From Hippasteria phrygiana (taxonomy: Eukaryota > Echinodermata > Asteroidea > Valvatida > Goniasteridae): a DNA stretch of 64,000 bases. Position numbers and translations under genes: made by a program. The notes under the pieces are model-generated. The model searched no databases and had not been told where the DNA came from. It saw only the letters and a program-made list of their open reading frames with translations. Below are positions 11,137 through 21,900 of this stretch, one piece after another (positions within the stretch are counted from its first letter, which is position 1; each line of letters starts with the position of its first letter). The stretch spans positions 2,542,001 through 2,606,000 of the forward strand of contig JAZGUH010000117.1 in NCBI GenBank assembly GCA_037893225.1, given 5' to 3'.

Positions 11137-12210
11137 TACTGCATCAATTCCATACGGTTGTCTTCAGGTTGTGGTCAAATGACAATGGGCCATTCTTAAC
11201 CTACAGCCCCAACTTTTCGGTCTAAAACTGCATTTGCTTTCCCTCCCCCAACACCACCTGCACCCTACCCCTCCCTCTCAATTGCCAAGACAATCATTGC
11301 TGGTTGGTCAAGCCTGTCAGACTGTCATGTAGAGAAAACAGACAATGTTCAAGATAATATGAATCAAAGACCGAGTCGAATACTTCCTCATAATCGAATG
11401 CTTTTAATACTAACATCCGTATAGTACAGTAATATTTGCATATACAAAACAAGGAGTGAAAAAGAAAACTTGATCTTTATACCTTGCAAGCCAGACGGGG
11501 ATATATCCCCAAAACTGTAGAAAACGGCACTCATTGCAAACTCTTCATTGCTGTATTGTACACCTCAAATCCTACCACATAACTCCCGAAGCTCTGAGCA
11601 CACACAAATTGATTGTTTAGTGCAATGTTAACAGTACTAGAATGACTAATGCTGACTAACTGCCTTAGATTTGAATGTAAAAAAACAAACAGATATACAT
11701 GTACATCAGTCCAAGCATTTTATAAGCTGCACACTTAGGCCCCAAGTCCAAATAGGGCCGGTATGTATACCATCTCCCGGTACACAAACCGGTTCATTTT
11801 AATCCTCACAAACCGGGTTGGATACCATCTGAGCCTCTACTGGAAGGCTGGCCCTGTTTAAGAGTCCATTGTGTCCAATAAGCCTTTTGCGCGTTGATTT
11901 GCATAGATCCTTGTACCCCGTCTTCGCTCAATCTAAGATGCACAGCGTGCGCCGGTCGTTGCCAGACTGATCATTATTATGCACGTCAGTACCGTTGTTG
12001 CTAGACCACGTGATTCGGGGCAAGCCGCAACCTGGCGACGCACGGCCAGTGGTGGTTTCCCTGTCTGGTATCTGGAACTACCGCTGGGTGAAACAGCGCA
12101 CGATAGAGATTGTCACCACTCTAAAACACAACAACTGCTCGAATTGTTACAGTACATGTTGTATGTTCTTCTCGAAACGCGGCCTATTTTTAGCAATTAT
12201 AGTTTCTTTA

Positions 12211-12680
12211 ATGGATAACAACTTCGAAGGTTGGAACGTGAAGAAACTGCAGACATTTCTTCAAGAGAGAGGGGTTTCAATAACGGGTTACCCGAAGAAA
12301 GAACTGGTTGAACTGTGCAAGTGCGTGGCCAATCTGAAATTGACAACCGACCCGAATCTTTCAAGCCCCAACTTAACAAAAGATTGAAAGACGCTGGCTG
12401 CACATTTTCCGACCCATTTAATCTTCCTGGATTCACGAAGGATTTCTCGAATATACCAGATTTCGGACTATACGATGTCTTCAATTATTTGATTTGTTTT
12501 CGAGCGGATTACGACCGGCGAAAACTTATTCGTAAATATACAAAAACAATTTCTGCAAGACCAGTCACTTACGTAAAAACCGATAATGAGACCTTGCTCA
12601 ACAGAATCTTTCTTCATCCAACCTTTCCCACAAATACAAAAGGAATGGAAAGAGAGATTTTGTTGATGCCTTTACAAATC
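12211..12680 (+). pseudogene. SAP-like N-terminus of a YqaJ/SWIM-type transposon-associated protein, frameshifted
   Basis: From ATG 12211 the frame reads MDNNFEGWNVKKLQTFLQER then GVSITGYPKKELVELC, a short helix-extended-helix pattern like the SAP-type N-terminus of metazoan proteins that also carry SWIM and YqaJ domains. This frame stops at 12387. The homologous continuation (LPGFTKDFSNIPDFGLYDVF, then NYLICF) sits in the next frame, so the copy is broken by an indel around 12340-12390. The downstream nuclease region is absent. The family assignment comes from remembered consensus and is moderate; the frameshift is directly visible. Confidence 0.55.
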
Positions 12681-13076
12681 CTCCCCCCCCCCCCCCCCCC
12701 CCCCCAGATAAGTTCGGACTCGCTGCGGCTACTTGTTGGAATGATCCATCAAAGAATCCACTGATTATTCTTCTAACGTAGCCAGCACATACCAGGACTG
12801 TCATCTTGCAGAAATAGTGGCTAAAACTGACTCCCTCGAAGCGTATTCCACTTTTTTAAAAAGAAAGAAATTACGCTTTGGGTGGGTCAGTCACACACCC
12901 ACACGGCTGGCATACCCACCAACCTATTCGTAAATATATACAAAAACAATTTCTGCAAGACCAGTCACTTACGTAAAAACCGATAATGAGACCTTGCTCA
13001 ACAGAATCTTTCTTCCTCCAACCTTTCCCACAAATAAGAAAAGAATGGAAAGAGAGATTTTGTTGATGTCTTTAAC
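12526..13076. repeat. Internal direct duplication of about 150 bp inside the transposon
   Basis: 12526-12675 recurs at about 12926-13075 with few changes (shared block ACCAGTCACTTACGTAAAAA). A long C-run (12681-12705) follows the first copy. The duplicated piece lies at the end of the SAP-like ORF remnant. Confidence 0.85.
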
Positions 13077-13389
13077 AACCCCCACCCTCCCTACCCCCTA
13101 AACGAACTTTGACTCACTGCGGCTATTTCCTGAGATGATCAACAAAATATGATAATCTGATCATTCCTTGAATTTTGCCTGCACACACCGGTTCTTTCTT
13201 GCTATTTTCAAAATTTAAAAAGCACTTCATCTTGTAAAGAACAAGAAGTTCAACCAAAATTAACAATCGGTTAACCAAGGCGGCCCTGAAACAAAAAGTT
13301 CCATCACATTGACTCAACATCGTAACACATAGTCTGCATGTATGATTACGCCCCCTCCCAATAAAAACAAAAACAAAATTGTTCATCTC

Positions 13390-13672
13390 CACCGCGCTAG
13401 ATGTCGAAGCTGGTATTGGGTCGGTGTAGTCATCTGTTGGCCCATTGCCACCGACGAAATGTTTGGAGCAAATGTAAGTATTGTAAGTTACATTCTCCGC
13501 CGAAAAGTCTTTTCTGGAGCAGTTTTTTTATCCAACGGAGACACTTCTCACGGTTCGACTTCGGCTTCGGAAAGGGTAGCCACAAACGCCATTCATGTGG
13601 AGACGGTCCGAAAAGCGCGAGTCGCTGTTGCATGTTCCGTAAGAACAGTGCTTCTTCGCAGGCATTCTCAAG
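13390..13672 (-). pseudogene. THAP zinc-finger domain remnant, two frameshifts
   Basis: On the minus strand an ATG is followed by PAKKHCSYGTCNSDSRFSDR (first Cys pair, C-x4-C). After a frame change comes FPKPKSNREKCLRWIKKLLQ. After a second change comes TYICSKHFVGGNGPTDD (the C-x2-H pair), then a DPIPA motif. Order and spacing are those of the C2CH THAP DNA-binding domain found in several eukaryotic transposases. All consensus ligands are visible but in three frames, so the domain is not translatable as it stands. Confidence 0.75.
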
Positions 13673-14340
13673 CACTAAATCCCACAAACTTCGTATTTTA
13701 TGTTAATGTCTAGATTCTAACAATAACCAGTACTAGAGTCTGACAAAATCTGCGTGGAAATTTATCGTTTTAAAGTGACAAGAAACGTATGAATCGCGTA
13801 CATGTACTTCGATCACGGCAAGTGGACATAATGCGATATGCATTGACATTGTGTCTGCACGCGCGTATGCGAGAAAGCTTGCCCCGAATCACGTGTCGTG
13901 GCAACAATCACTACGCAGCGGGGTCAAAGTACGGGTCACTCGCAAAAGGCTTATTCCTGGGCTGGTGAACTCCTTTTAAATGCAGAATGGGATAATAATC
14001 TTCCACGGGTTAAAAGCCCTAAACGTTTGCTCAGTTTCAAAGAGTTTGTCACTGGACAGATCTGACCACACAGTATTCACACTTCGGTAATCACTACACA
14101 TACACGTAAACTCAGTCAGTCATCAGTCAATAAACTCCCCATTGTCAACACTCTGCAGGGCCATCAGGCAGCAGGCTAGCCAAGCTCAACCGCAAGTCTA
14201 TTTATTAAGGTGGCTTTGAAATGCCGACGAGCAAGTGGACTTGTACCGTCCGGGGAGGGGTATAATACCGTCCGCGGTTTAAACCGGTCTGACACCGGGA
14301 GCCGGTATGCAGACTGGCCCTAAATGGAATTCGGGCCTTA

Positions 14341-15723
14341 CGCCCATTTTTCTTAACACAATTTTTTTCTTCAAAATGGCTGCCAAGACTGTGGCGATCC
14401 AATGATGCACTTGGTGACAGACATGGTAATGGCCCACACGTCCTTTTTGTTTGCAAAAAACAAACATCCACCGTCATCAGAAAGAAAGAGTTATAATTAA
14501 CTCCAACGTCCCTGTGTATACCCATGGAACATCAGGCTCTATGAACAATTTGGGATGGCGAGAATCTCCAACAATATCCAGCCAACGTATGTGTAAAAGC
14601 ATTTTGTCCTCGCTGGAGTGAAGGTGCCATTCCTTGAGTCGTACTTGTAACAGAGTTTATACACACAGCAAATACAAACAGTGTGAAGAAACTTGTGCTC
14701 CATGCAGCAAATGCACAGCATCAGAATACGAGTGAAGCCCATGGCACAGTCGTTCATGAGCCTGCTTGAGAAACCACACACTTCTCTTTCACCTAAAGAA
14801 AAAGAACACACCACACAGATTTGAAACGCTTCACATTTTACTGTATCTGGACTTTACAAATCAGCAAAATTTGCCGGCCCGAGGTTTCGAAATTTAAGCA
14901 AGTTCCTTCTCAAAGACAAAAAGGCTCTTTTAAGCTTATTTCTCATAGGGCCCCTTTCAACCTCATCATGGAAATTCATATCTGGACTTTGCTAGATTTA
15001 GCTGAGCAACAGAATGTTAAAAGAAGCGTTGATGTAGATGATAAGCGACGGCCCACACCAAAATCTGGCTGTTCCTGTATTTAATGAATAAATTAAATAA
15101 AAGAAATATGATTGAAAAATGGTAACACGTTTTAACCCTATTCCCCATCTTAAATATTCCATAACTTGAGAAATACTTCACCTGTAGATTCTGATGAGGG
15201 CTCATTTTAAAGCTTTTAACTTCTTTAAATGATGGACCAAAAAACACAGTTGATTTTGTTAATGGGAAGTGCCTGGTTTCGTTTCAATTCAATTCAATTC
15301 AATTTAACTTCCATTAAAAAAAAGGGAAAAACACATAAAATAGTTTTAGAAGCATTACATCTATTTGGCCAATTCTGAATTCTATGAAGCTTTAATCCCT
15401 TGCGGCCGGCTGTTATCGATGGGGTGCTGGTATGCCGGAACTATCACTGAAAGGGCTGGGCAAGCGAGCATAAATGTGAACAATAGACACCACACTGAAC
15501 AGTAGCGGCCCTAGTCATTGCACGCAGAGCCTCCCCTTTCCTGTGAATGAAAGCTCTGTTTGAAAAAGCCCCATCTACCCATTACACTCCCATTCGAGAA
15601 CGATTTAGTTGAATCATGAATAGATGGTGTACATGAAGGAATGCGGCTATACACGCCAACCAGCCGAGTGGTCTTGCCTCAAATCGTGGCTATGGCCGTC
15701 AAGCGTGCCGCAAGGGGTTAAGA
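14341..15723. other. Region downstream of KANSL2, no gene recognised
   Basis: No exon matching the expected C-terminus of KANSL2 was found. The open frames here (e.g. 14539-14814 minus, 14821-15084 plus) lack recognisable domains. A TTAA-flanked MITE occupies 15396-15717, so the KANSL2 reading frame stops at the element's edge. Confidence 0.5.
15396..15717. mobile_element. piggyBac-type MITE (322 bp), reverse orientation
   Basis: TTAA at 15392-15395 and 15718-15721. Ends are TCCCTTGCGGCCGG and GTGCCGCAAGGGG. The interior is the reverse complement of the 1712 and 3212 copies (e.g. TTGAAAAAGCCCCATCTACC). Confidence 0.8.
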
Positions 15724-15942
15724 TTAAAAAAGTTTTGCATTGAGGAGAAACCAGCCTTTACTGACCTCCATGCTCTCTGCAGTGCTTATCTGCGGTGGCG
15801 GATGAGGTTCGGCAGTCCCGAGAAGGTGCATCTGGTCACCAGAAAAGCCCAGAATATCAACATCGTGGTCGCTTGCATCGGTGGCCTCCGTGGGCCTCTG
15901 TAGGTAGTCGTGGTCTGCCATAGCTGCAGTCGCATTGTTGTC
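15724..15942 (-). CDS. KANSL2: KANSL2 exon 7 and apparent C-terminus
   Basis: Reads [20 protein letters not shown], then [19 protein letters not shown] and a Pro-rich turn, resembling the acidic DDLDVVGDGMQ..PPSP region of the human protein. The frame stays open past a possible donor (15765-15764) to TAA at 15726-15724. A short extra terminal exon is possible but was not found. Confidence 0.75.
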   Translation of the reverse strand, partial: DNNATAAMADHDYLQRPTEATDASDHDVDILGFSGDQMHLLGTAEPHPPPQISTAESMEVSKGWFLLNAKLF

Positions 15943-18900
15943 CTTTTGAAACAGAAAAACAAACGAGCTAATAATAAGCCTTTCTGGTATTGAAACTACA
16001 CAAGTGCGGAATTGAGAATGGTCAGGCCACTAGTTCTATGGTTATACTGAATAAAAGCCGGATGTCAGTCGGGACAAATTTGAGTACCAGAAATGTCTAT
16101 TAGGAAAGGGGGGATTAACAAATAAAGCATAACCCAACACAAGGACTGTAAAAAGTGACGATTTTCACTTCCAGTAAAAGGTTGAAATGAAGAGACAATT
16201 ATGCGCCATGGTATTTCAGGGAAAGTAAGCCAGTAAGATTTCCTTCAAGATTTCAAATGAATAATACCCAGTTTCATTTTTCAAGCCGACGTTATGCTTC
16301 AATTAATATATCAGATAATCTATCTGTTTTGTTCTTTGTCTATTTTACTCCGATAGTTTTTCAACCCTTTTGTGGCAGATGGTCACTTATAGTCCAAGGC
16401 CGAAATTGAGATGTTATGAAAAGAGGGGCTTATGACAAAATGTCAACCCTCTAAGAACAAAATATTCTCAATTAACCTCTTGAATACGGATGACGGCCAT
16501 GGCCGTGGTTTGAAAAAGACCACCTGGCTGACTGCATTCTACATGCGCATTCCTGCGCATACTCAAGCCATTGTTTATGTTACGCTTGGCTACACAAGCC
16601 CGGACGAATTGCCATATCAGCACCCCATTAACCCTTTGAGTACGGGTGTTATAATGGGACGCCGGGGTGAAATGCCAGTTTGTGCAGCCAAGCGAAATGG
16701 GCACAAGAGGCTTGTGCAGCCAAGCTTAACATAAACAATAATCCAACAATGGATTGAAAATGCAGAGAATGCTTGTATAGACCTCATCGAGCCAGGTGGT
16801 AATTTTCTATAGACGTCTATAGACGTCCTCCGGATGCAAGGGGTTAATAGCAGCCAGCAGAAGGGTTAAAGTACCAAACAAAATCTGTCACATGAACAGG
16901 CTGAACAAAACTGTTTTCAAACAACCTATCCACTGATGTTGACCATTAGAAGCAGCAACAAGACTTCACAATGGATCAGCGCTCAATTCCTAAATTGCAC
17001 AGTACCCACCTGTTCTTGTTCCTCTTCTGACTGCTGATTGGCCACTCTGAACCATTCCGGAGCGACAGGTGTGTGCAGTAGACAGGTGTTCTCCTGTGAC
17101 AGGGGATCTGCGGGATGAGTGCAGGGCACACGACCTTTGGTACAAGGCGTGTACAGGACCTGGTGTGTGTCCTCAAGTACGTCTGTTGCATTCACCGTCA
17201 AGGACTGAATAATGGCAGTGTAACTTTGGGCAAGAGTGTAGATTGGGACACGTCCAGGACACCTGTATTTTTATTATTTCAACTGGTTTTGAATTATCCC
17301 AAATGATATTTGCAGCCTCAGGCAATCCTTTCTTTAATTGCAGTAAACTATGGTTTTCAACAATATTTTGGTTTAAAAAAATGTAATTCTCTTTTCCGCT
17401 TTTGTAGTCAAGTTTGGAGAAGTCATCATTTTATCAAGCCCATATTTTCCCACTTGTTTCTCTTGTCTCAACCAATCATATTACTGGGTTATAAAAATGT
17501 AACTTTCCATTAGCCTATCAGCGACGTGCTTCCAAACCAACTTGCGTTGTGAAATCTTCATTTTTGTAAAACATCACTGTTTTGTATTTGTCTATGTCAT
17601 TCTTTTACTTCACAATTTGGTCCCAGAACTCAATACTCAAGAACAAAGGCCGATTGGGCAGGGATGTAGTCAAGTCCATCACAAGTCCCTGCAAGTCCAT
17701 CACAAGCACTCCAGTCCTAATCCCAATCACAAGCTATTCAAATGAGCGTTGACAAAGGCATTCTTTTGTCATTGTTCATCCAGTTACTTGTGACCGGCTT
17801 TATGAAAGGACTTCTGACTGGACTTGCGAAAGGACTTGTGAAAGGACTTGCAGGGACTCGACTACAGCCCTGCGATTGGGCAAACCCAGTCGGAACAGAG
17901 CTATCAATTATAGAGCTTTTTCATGTGCTTGTCCCATGTAAACTTCCTGCTCAAGATTGATCTCAACTAGGACTCAAATACTCCACATACAAACGAGTCT
18001 CATGAGTGGTGAGGCAAATCATACCGACGCTGTCCAATTTGGAAAAGTACAATTTTTCCCCTTTAATAAGGATACGGTCCATACAGAAGCCAGTGATGGG
18101 CAGTGCTGGCTTCTCACATTGCTTGCCCAGACTGCTGTACTTGCACTGAGCCGGTAGGCTGACCTTCTGTGACCCTGTGTAGCTGGGTGTAGCCTTGATG
18201 CGCCGGTTCTTGGAGCGCTTGTGCAGCAGGGCCTCCCGGCCGTGCCGGCGGTGGTAGGACTGCATGGCTTTCAACTTGAGGATCTTACGCTTCTCCTTGG
18301 GGTTAGTAAAGCTGCCCAGGCTGGTGCCTGAAAGACAGAGAGAGAGAGAAGGGGGTATCCATCAGTGAAGAGCGGATCGTCAGCTTGCTGTCAATTTACA
18401 GGGTTGGCACGAGCTTTCTTGAGATACGGTAGACACAACAGGACGACACCACTCAAGTTTGGTTGAACCAAAGGGTTTACCCAACTCAAATAGCACTCTC
18501 CTACTGTGTCCCCGTATCTCTAGAATTTGGTATCGCACGTCAGAAAGTAGCCGGATTTATACTTTGGGAAGTGCTGGTTCACTCCATGTACGATATTCTT
18601 AGACAAGCCATACCCCAGGGTAATACACCAATATGCGCTATAAACAAATGGGCCAGTATGTCATTTTTCCCCCCAAACCGTGTATACAATCTATGATCAC
18701 ATGGTTCCTTAGAACGTCAACAGATATTTTCATAACATTCCACAATATTGCTTGATTCATCCCCTTCTCATTCCTAAAAATCCATAGGGTATGTCCACAG
18801 AATAGTATCATGTCACCATGACTAACGCAGACTGAACTTATAACTGTAAAACATGAAAATGGCACTACAATCATCTCTGATGCTTCAGTTACACAGTTTG

Positions 18901-21900
18901 ACAAAATACTACATTCTTACCCCCACGCTGGTTTGCAGCGGTCAGACCATGGACAAAGAGCTCTATTAGTTGAAGTTTTGCTGCAATGAATGTTTATTAA
19001 GAGCTCTGGCTTGGAACACTTTAATTGCCAATTGTCCACCGATATGGATTAGCCAGAGAGTGATGCCGCAATTGGATTCTTTGTAAAGCACTCGGGCCAG
19101 GGGGCCAATGGGACAGACGGCCAGGGGGCCAGGATCACTGGGGACCACACACTCCTCATGAATATAGTGGGGACGAAACTGCCTGTATGCACGGAACTGT
19201 ATAGAATGAGCTCATAATATCAGACAGCTAGGTGCTAATACTGCTACCGCAAAAAAAACGAGATATACCGTAATTGATACTGCTTTCAGACAATATGAAA
19301 TGATCCCTTATTAATTTCACTATTATCAAAAAGACGAAGTTCAACACTTTGTAGGGAATTTCTAGATCATTCCAATGATGTTTAACAAATGTCACGGATG
19401 GGTGAAAAATTCCTAGATTTTCTAGGATTTTCAGGACGTATACCTATCCCGATCAAGGGCTTAGCAACTAGGACTGAATGATCCACCCACCGATAGTTTC
19501 CTTCTCTTGCTTCATGGCCACCAAGCACTGCCTCCGTTTCTCTCTCATCAGATGCTGGAGACGTTTGAACTGGTTGATGTACAGCGACTGTAGTCGGATA
19601 AGTTTCTCCTTGGTGATCAGCGCAACCTCCTCAGGTGTGTACACTCCCGCATGCCTGTCCACAAAAATAATTGAGTTTTTCACAGCTTGTTAAAGGGGCT
19701 GGCTACAGGTTTGATTTTTTTCAACATTTATAATTCTACACATTTTCCACACACTTCTAGGGAGTAATTTAGGGCGGTGTATCGGAACCGGGTACCCGAC
19801 CGCTCATGTCAGGAACCGGTTCCAGATTATGGAAGCGAGTACCCGTAACCGAATTAACATATTTCTTATTTCTTAGACAATGAAAAAGTTTTTGAATGTC
19901 ATTTATGGGGAATTTTCAAAATAAAAGCAAGGTACATGAAAAAACAAAACAGATTAATGTTTATGACACTTGTGAAAATGCAATTTACACCGTAAAGCTA
20001 TTAAGCTCATTGTACACACTTGCATCTTGCTGCATTGATGCACCGATGTGGTAGTATTAACGTGCGGACCTTACCAACAATATGAACAGCAATTTCTAAG
20101 ATTGAATTTTTGGGATTGGCTTTCTTTAACGGGTACCCGGGTACCCGTGCTTGTTTTCAACTGGGTACCCGATACCGTACAACCTGTAAATGCAAACCCC
20201 TAGAGTAATTATGTTAGTTTAGCATTTACGTAAATTTTCTCATGCACGAGCCACGGCACGATGTCATTATGACAATGTCATCAGTGGTGTCTGTGTAGAG
20301 TTGTGGTTACAAAAGGCAAACATTTTCTAGATATTACTGGAGAAGGTTACATGTTTTACTCAATTTCGCTATTAATTAATCTTTTGAAACTAATTTGTGA
20401 CGAACATTTCCACAGAAAATTATGCCCAGCGGCTCCATGACATTGGCCCCTGTTCTAAGGAAAGTATGGACAGTGGACTCACTTCAGAAGGTCCTCTTGT
20501 TCGCTGTCGACACTCTCAGCATCGCTGTCGTTGGTACCGCGCCAAGCCTGGTCAATCTGCATAGGATCATCATCACTCTCGCTCTCACTGGCGCAATCTG
20601 GACCAAGAAACCAAACAGCAATGGAACTAACTCAACAGTAAAGTACAGTCAAGGTGATTTGAAGCTTTGAATGGTAGGAAAACGAGGAGAGTAATACAGG
20701 TTTTACGGGTGGTACAACGTGAAGTAATCTCTCCTTGGAAGGAGTTTGGTTAGCCAACCCCTCCTCTCCCGGTTCTTTTCAGAACCACATTCCTTCCAGG
20801 AAGAGACTATTTTGAAAGTTACCCCACCTGGGTCTATAGGTCTGAAAATTGGGATATTTTCTTTGGTATCTATTGAAGATTTATCCTCTATTTAGATCTG
20901 GACCCAGGAAAACCATAAGGGTGGTAGGGCTGGCAACCTAAAATGTGGCCAACTCCACCACCTGTTGTAACCCTTTACCTAGAGTGTCTTTGAGCCTTGT
21001 GTGGGTTACTTCCATTAACCCTAACCTTCCCAAATCCTCCAAAATCCTCTTTGCCAAAAGGAGGAATTTGGAGGATTGAGGATCTTTGGAAGTTGAAGCA
21101 TCTGAGGATTTTGCAGGATTGAGGGCATAAGAGGATTTTTTACCTCTGGAGGAAAATGGAGGATTAAGGTTACTGGGGTGTTCGGCAACGAGAATTCGGC
21201 AACGAGTTGTACAATAACTGTACACAAAGTTCTGTAGTAAAAAGGGTTGTTCTCATGTTCATTACCATATGTGGCCTTCCAATGTGTATATATATACAAC
21301 ATATACAACAAATATAGGAGTGTGAAGTTAAAGGCATCTGTCTATTTTTACTTCCACACAAATATTTTCAAACTGGGCAATGGGTTTCAAAAGCATTTTA
21401 CCAAGGATTTTAGCAGCCACAGAGGGTTGGGCTTCAGGTTGGACCTCCGGCAATGGTTTGTCAGGATCTTGCTGGTAGCGGTCCAGACTTTCTAAGATGT
21501 CACGTGATGAGTTACGAGGGAAAGGCTTCAGGCTTGCCTTGTGCCTTAGCACGGCTACCTTCTGGGCATGCTCCCTGCAGTACCTGAAGCAGAGACAATG
21601 ATTATTCAGTACTATGCAACAAAAAAGAGATTTAATAAAATAAAACGGAGGCCAATTTTATCTCAAGATGGTCCCCAGGTAATTTTCCTAAAAATAGCTG
21701 GTGGCTTAATGCCAATTGGCTTTTCCCCGCAAAATTGTACAACTGGCCATAGAGCATTTTGATCAGGTGAAGGTTTTTCCTTCTTTTGAAATATCTTTCC
21801 TTTTCAAAAGTATTTTTGCGAAAATAAAGGCGGTCTCAAAGGGAAATGGGCAGAAATGCTACAAATATTGACTATTGACTTGGTCAGCCAAATATACCTG

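Larger units (their letters stand above)
8371..11734. other. Intergenic DNA between V-ATPase and the 11.7-kb transposon
   Basis: No gene was recognised on either strand. Contents are a MITE at 8417-8655, a perfect palindrome at 8764-8796, a piggyBac-type MITE remnant at 9668-9826 and a pogo/Tc1-type MITE at 10778-11136. The rest is AT-rich, with C-runs near 10205 and 10558. Confidence 0.6.
11735..14340. mobile_element. Decayed 2.6-kb DNA transposon with SAP-like and THAP gene remnants
   Basis: Imperfect inverted repeats of about 60 bp bound the element: the left arm starts TTAGGCCCCAAGTCC, the right arm (read inward) TAAGGCCCGAATTCC, and both continue into AGGGCC..CATACC..CTCCCGG..ACCGGTT. 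A second inverted pair, AATAAGCCTTTTGCG (11877-11891) and its complement (13941-13955), lies inside, as does a third around ACGTGATTCGGGGCAAGC. A + strand SAP-like ORF and a - strand THAP domain are both frameshifted. The combination resembles ISL2EU-type transposons, which as I recall carry a THAP transposase plus a YqaJ-nuclease protein; that assignment is inference. No DDE domain was seen. Confidence 0.65.
15943..17009. other. KANSL2 intron 6 with two adjacent TTAA-flanked MITEs
   Basis: Contains MITEs at 16476-16627 and 16632-16843. Nothing else was recognised. Confidence 0.75.

Noticed and set aside
12681..12705. Long C-runs (also 30043-30062, 37673-37695, 63131-63150) as biological signals
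   Set aside because: Likely slippage-prone low-complexity DNA or assembly uncertainty; lengths should not be trusted.
14821..15084. Plus-strand 87-codon frame as a gene
   Set aside because: No domain, no supporting splice sites, and it lies in unannotated AT-rich DNA downstream of KANSL2.
18336..18350. GA-rich tract near a KANSL2 acceptor as a regulatory site
   Set aside because: On the transcribed strand it is simply the polypyrimidine tract of the exon 5 acceptor.
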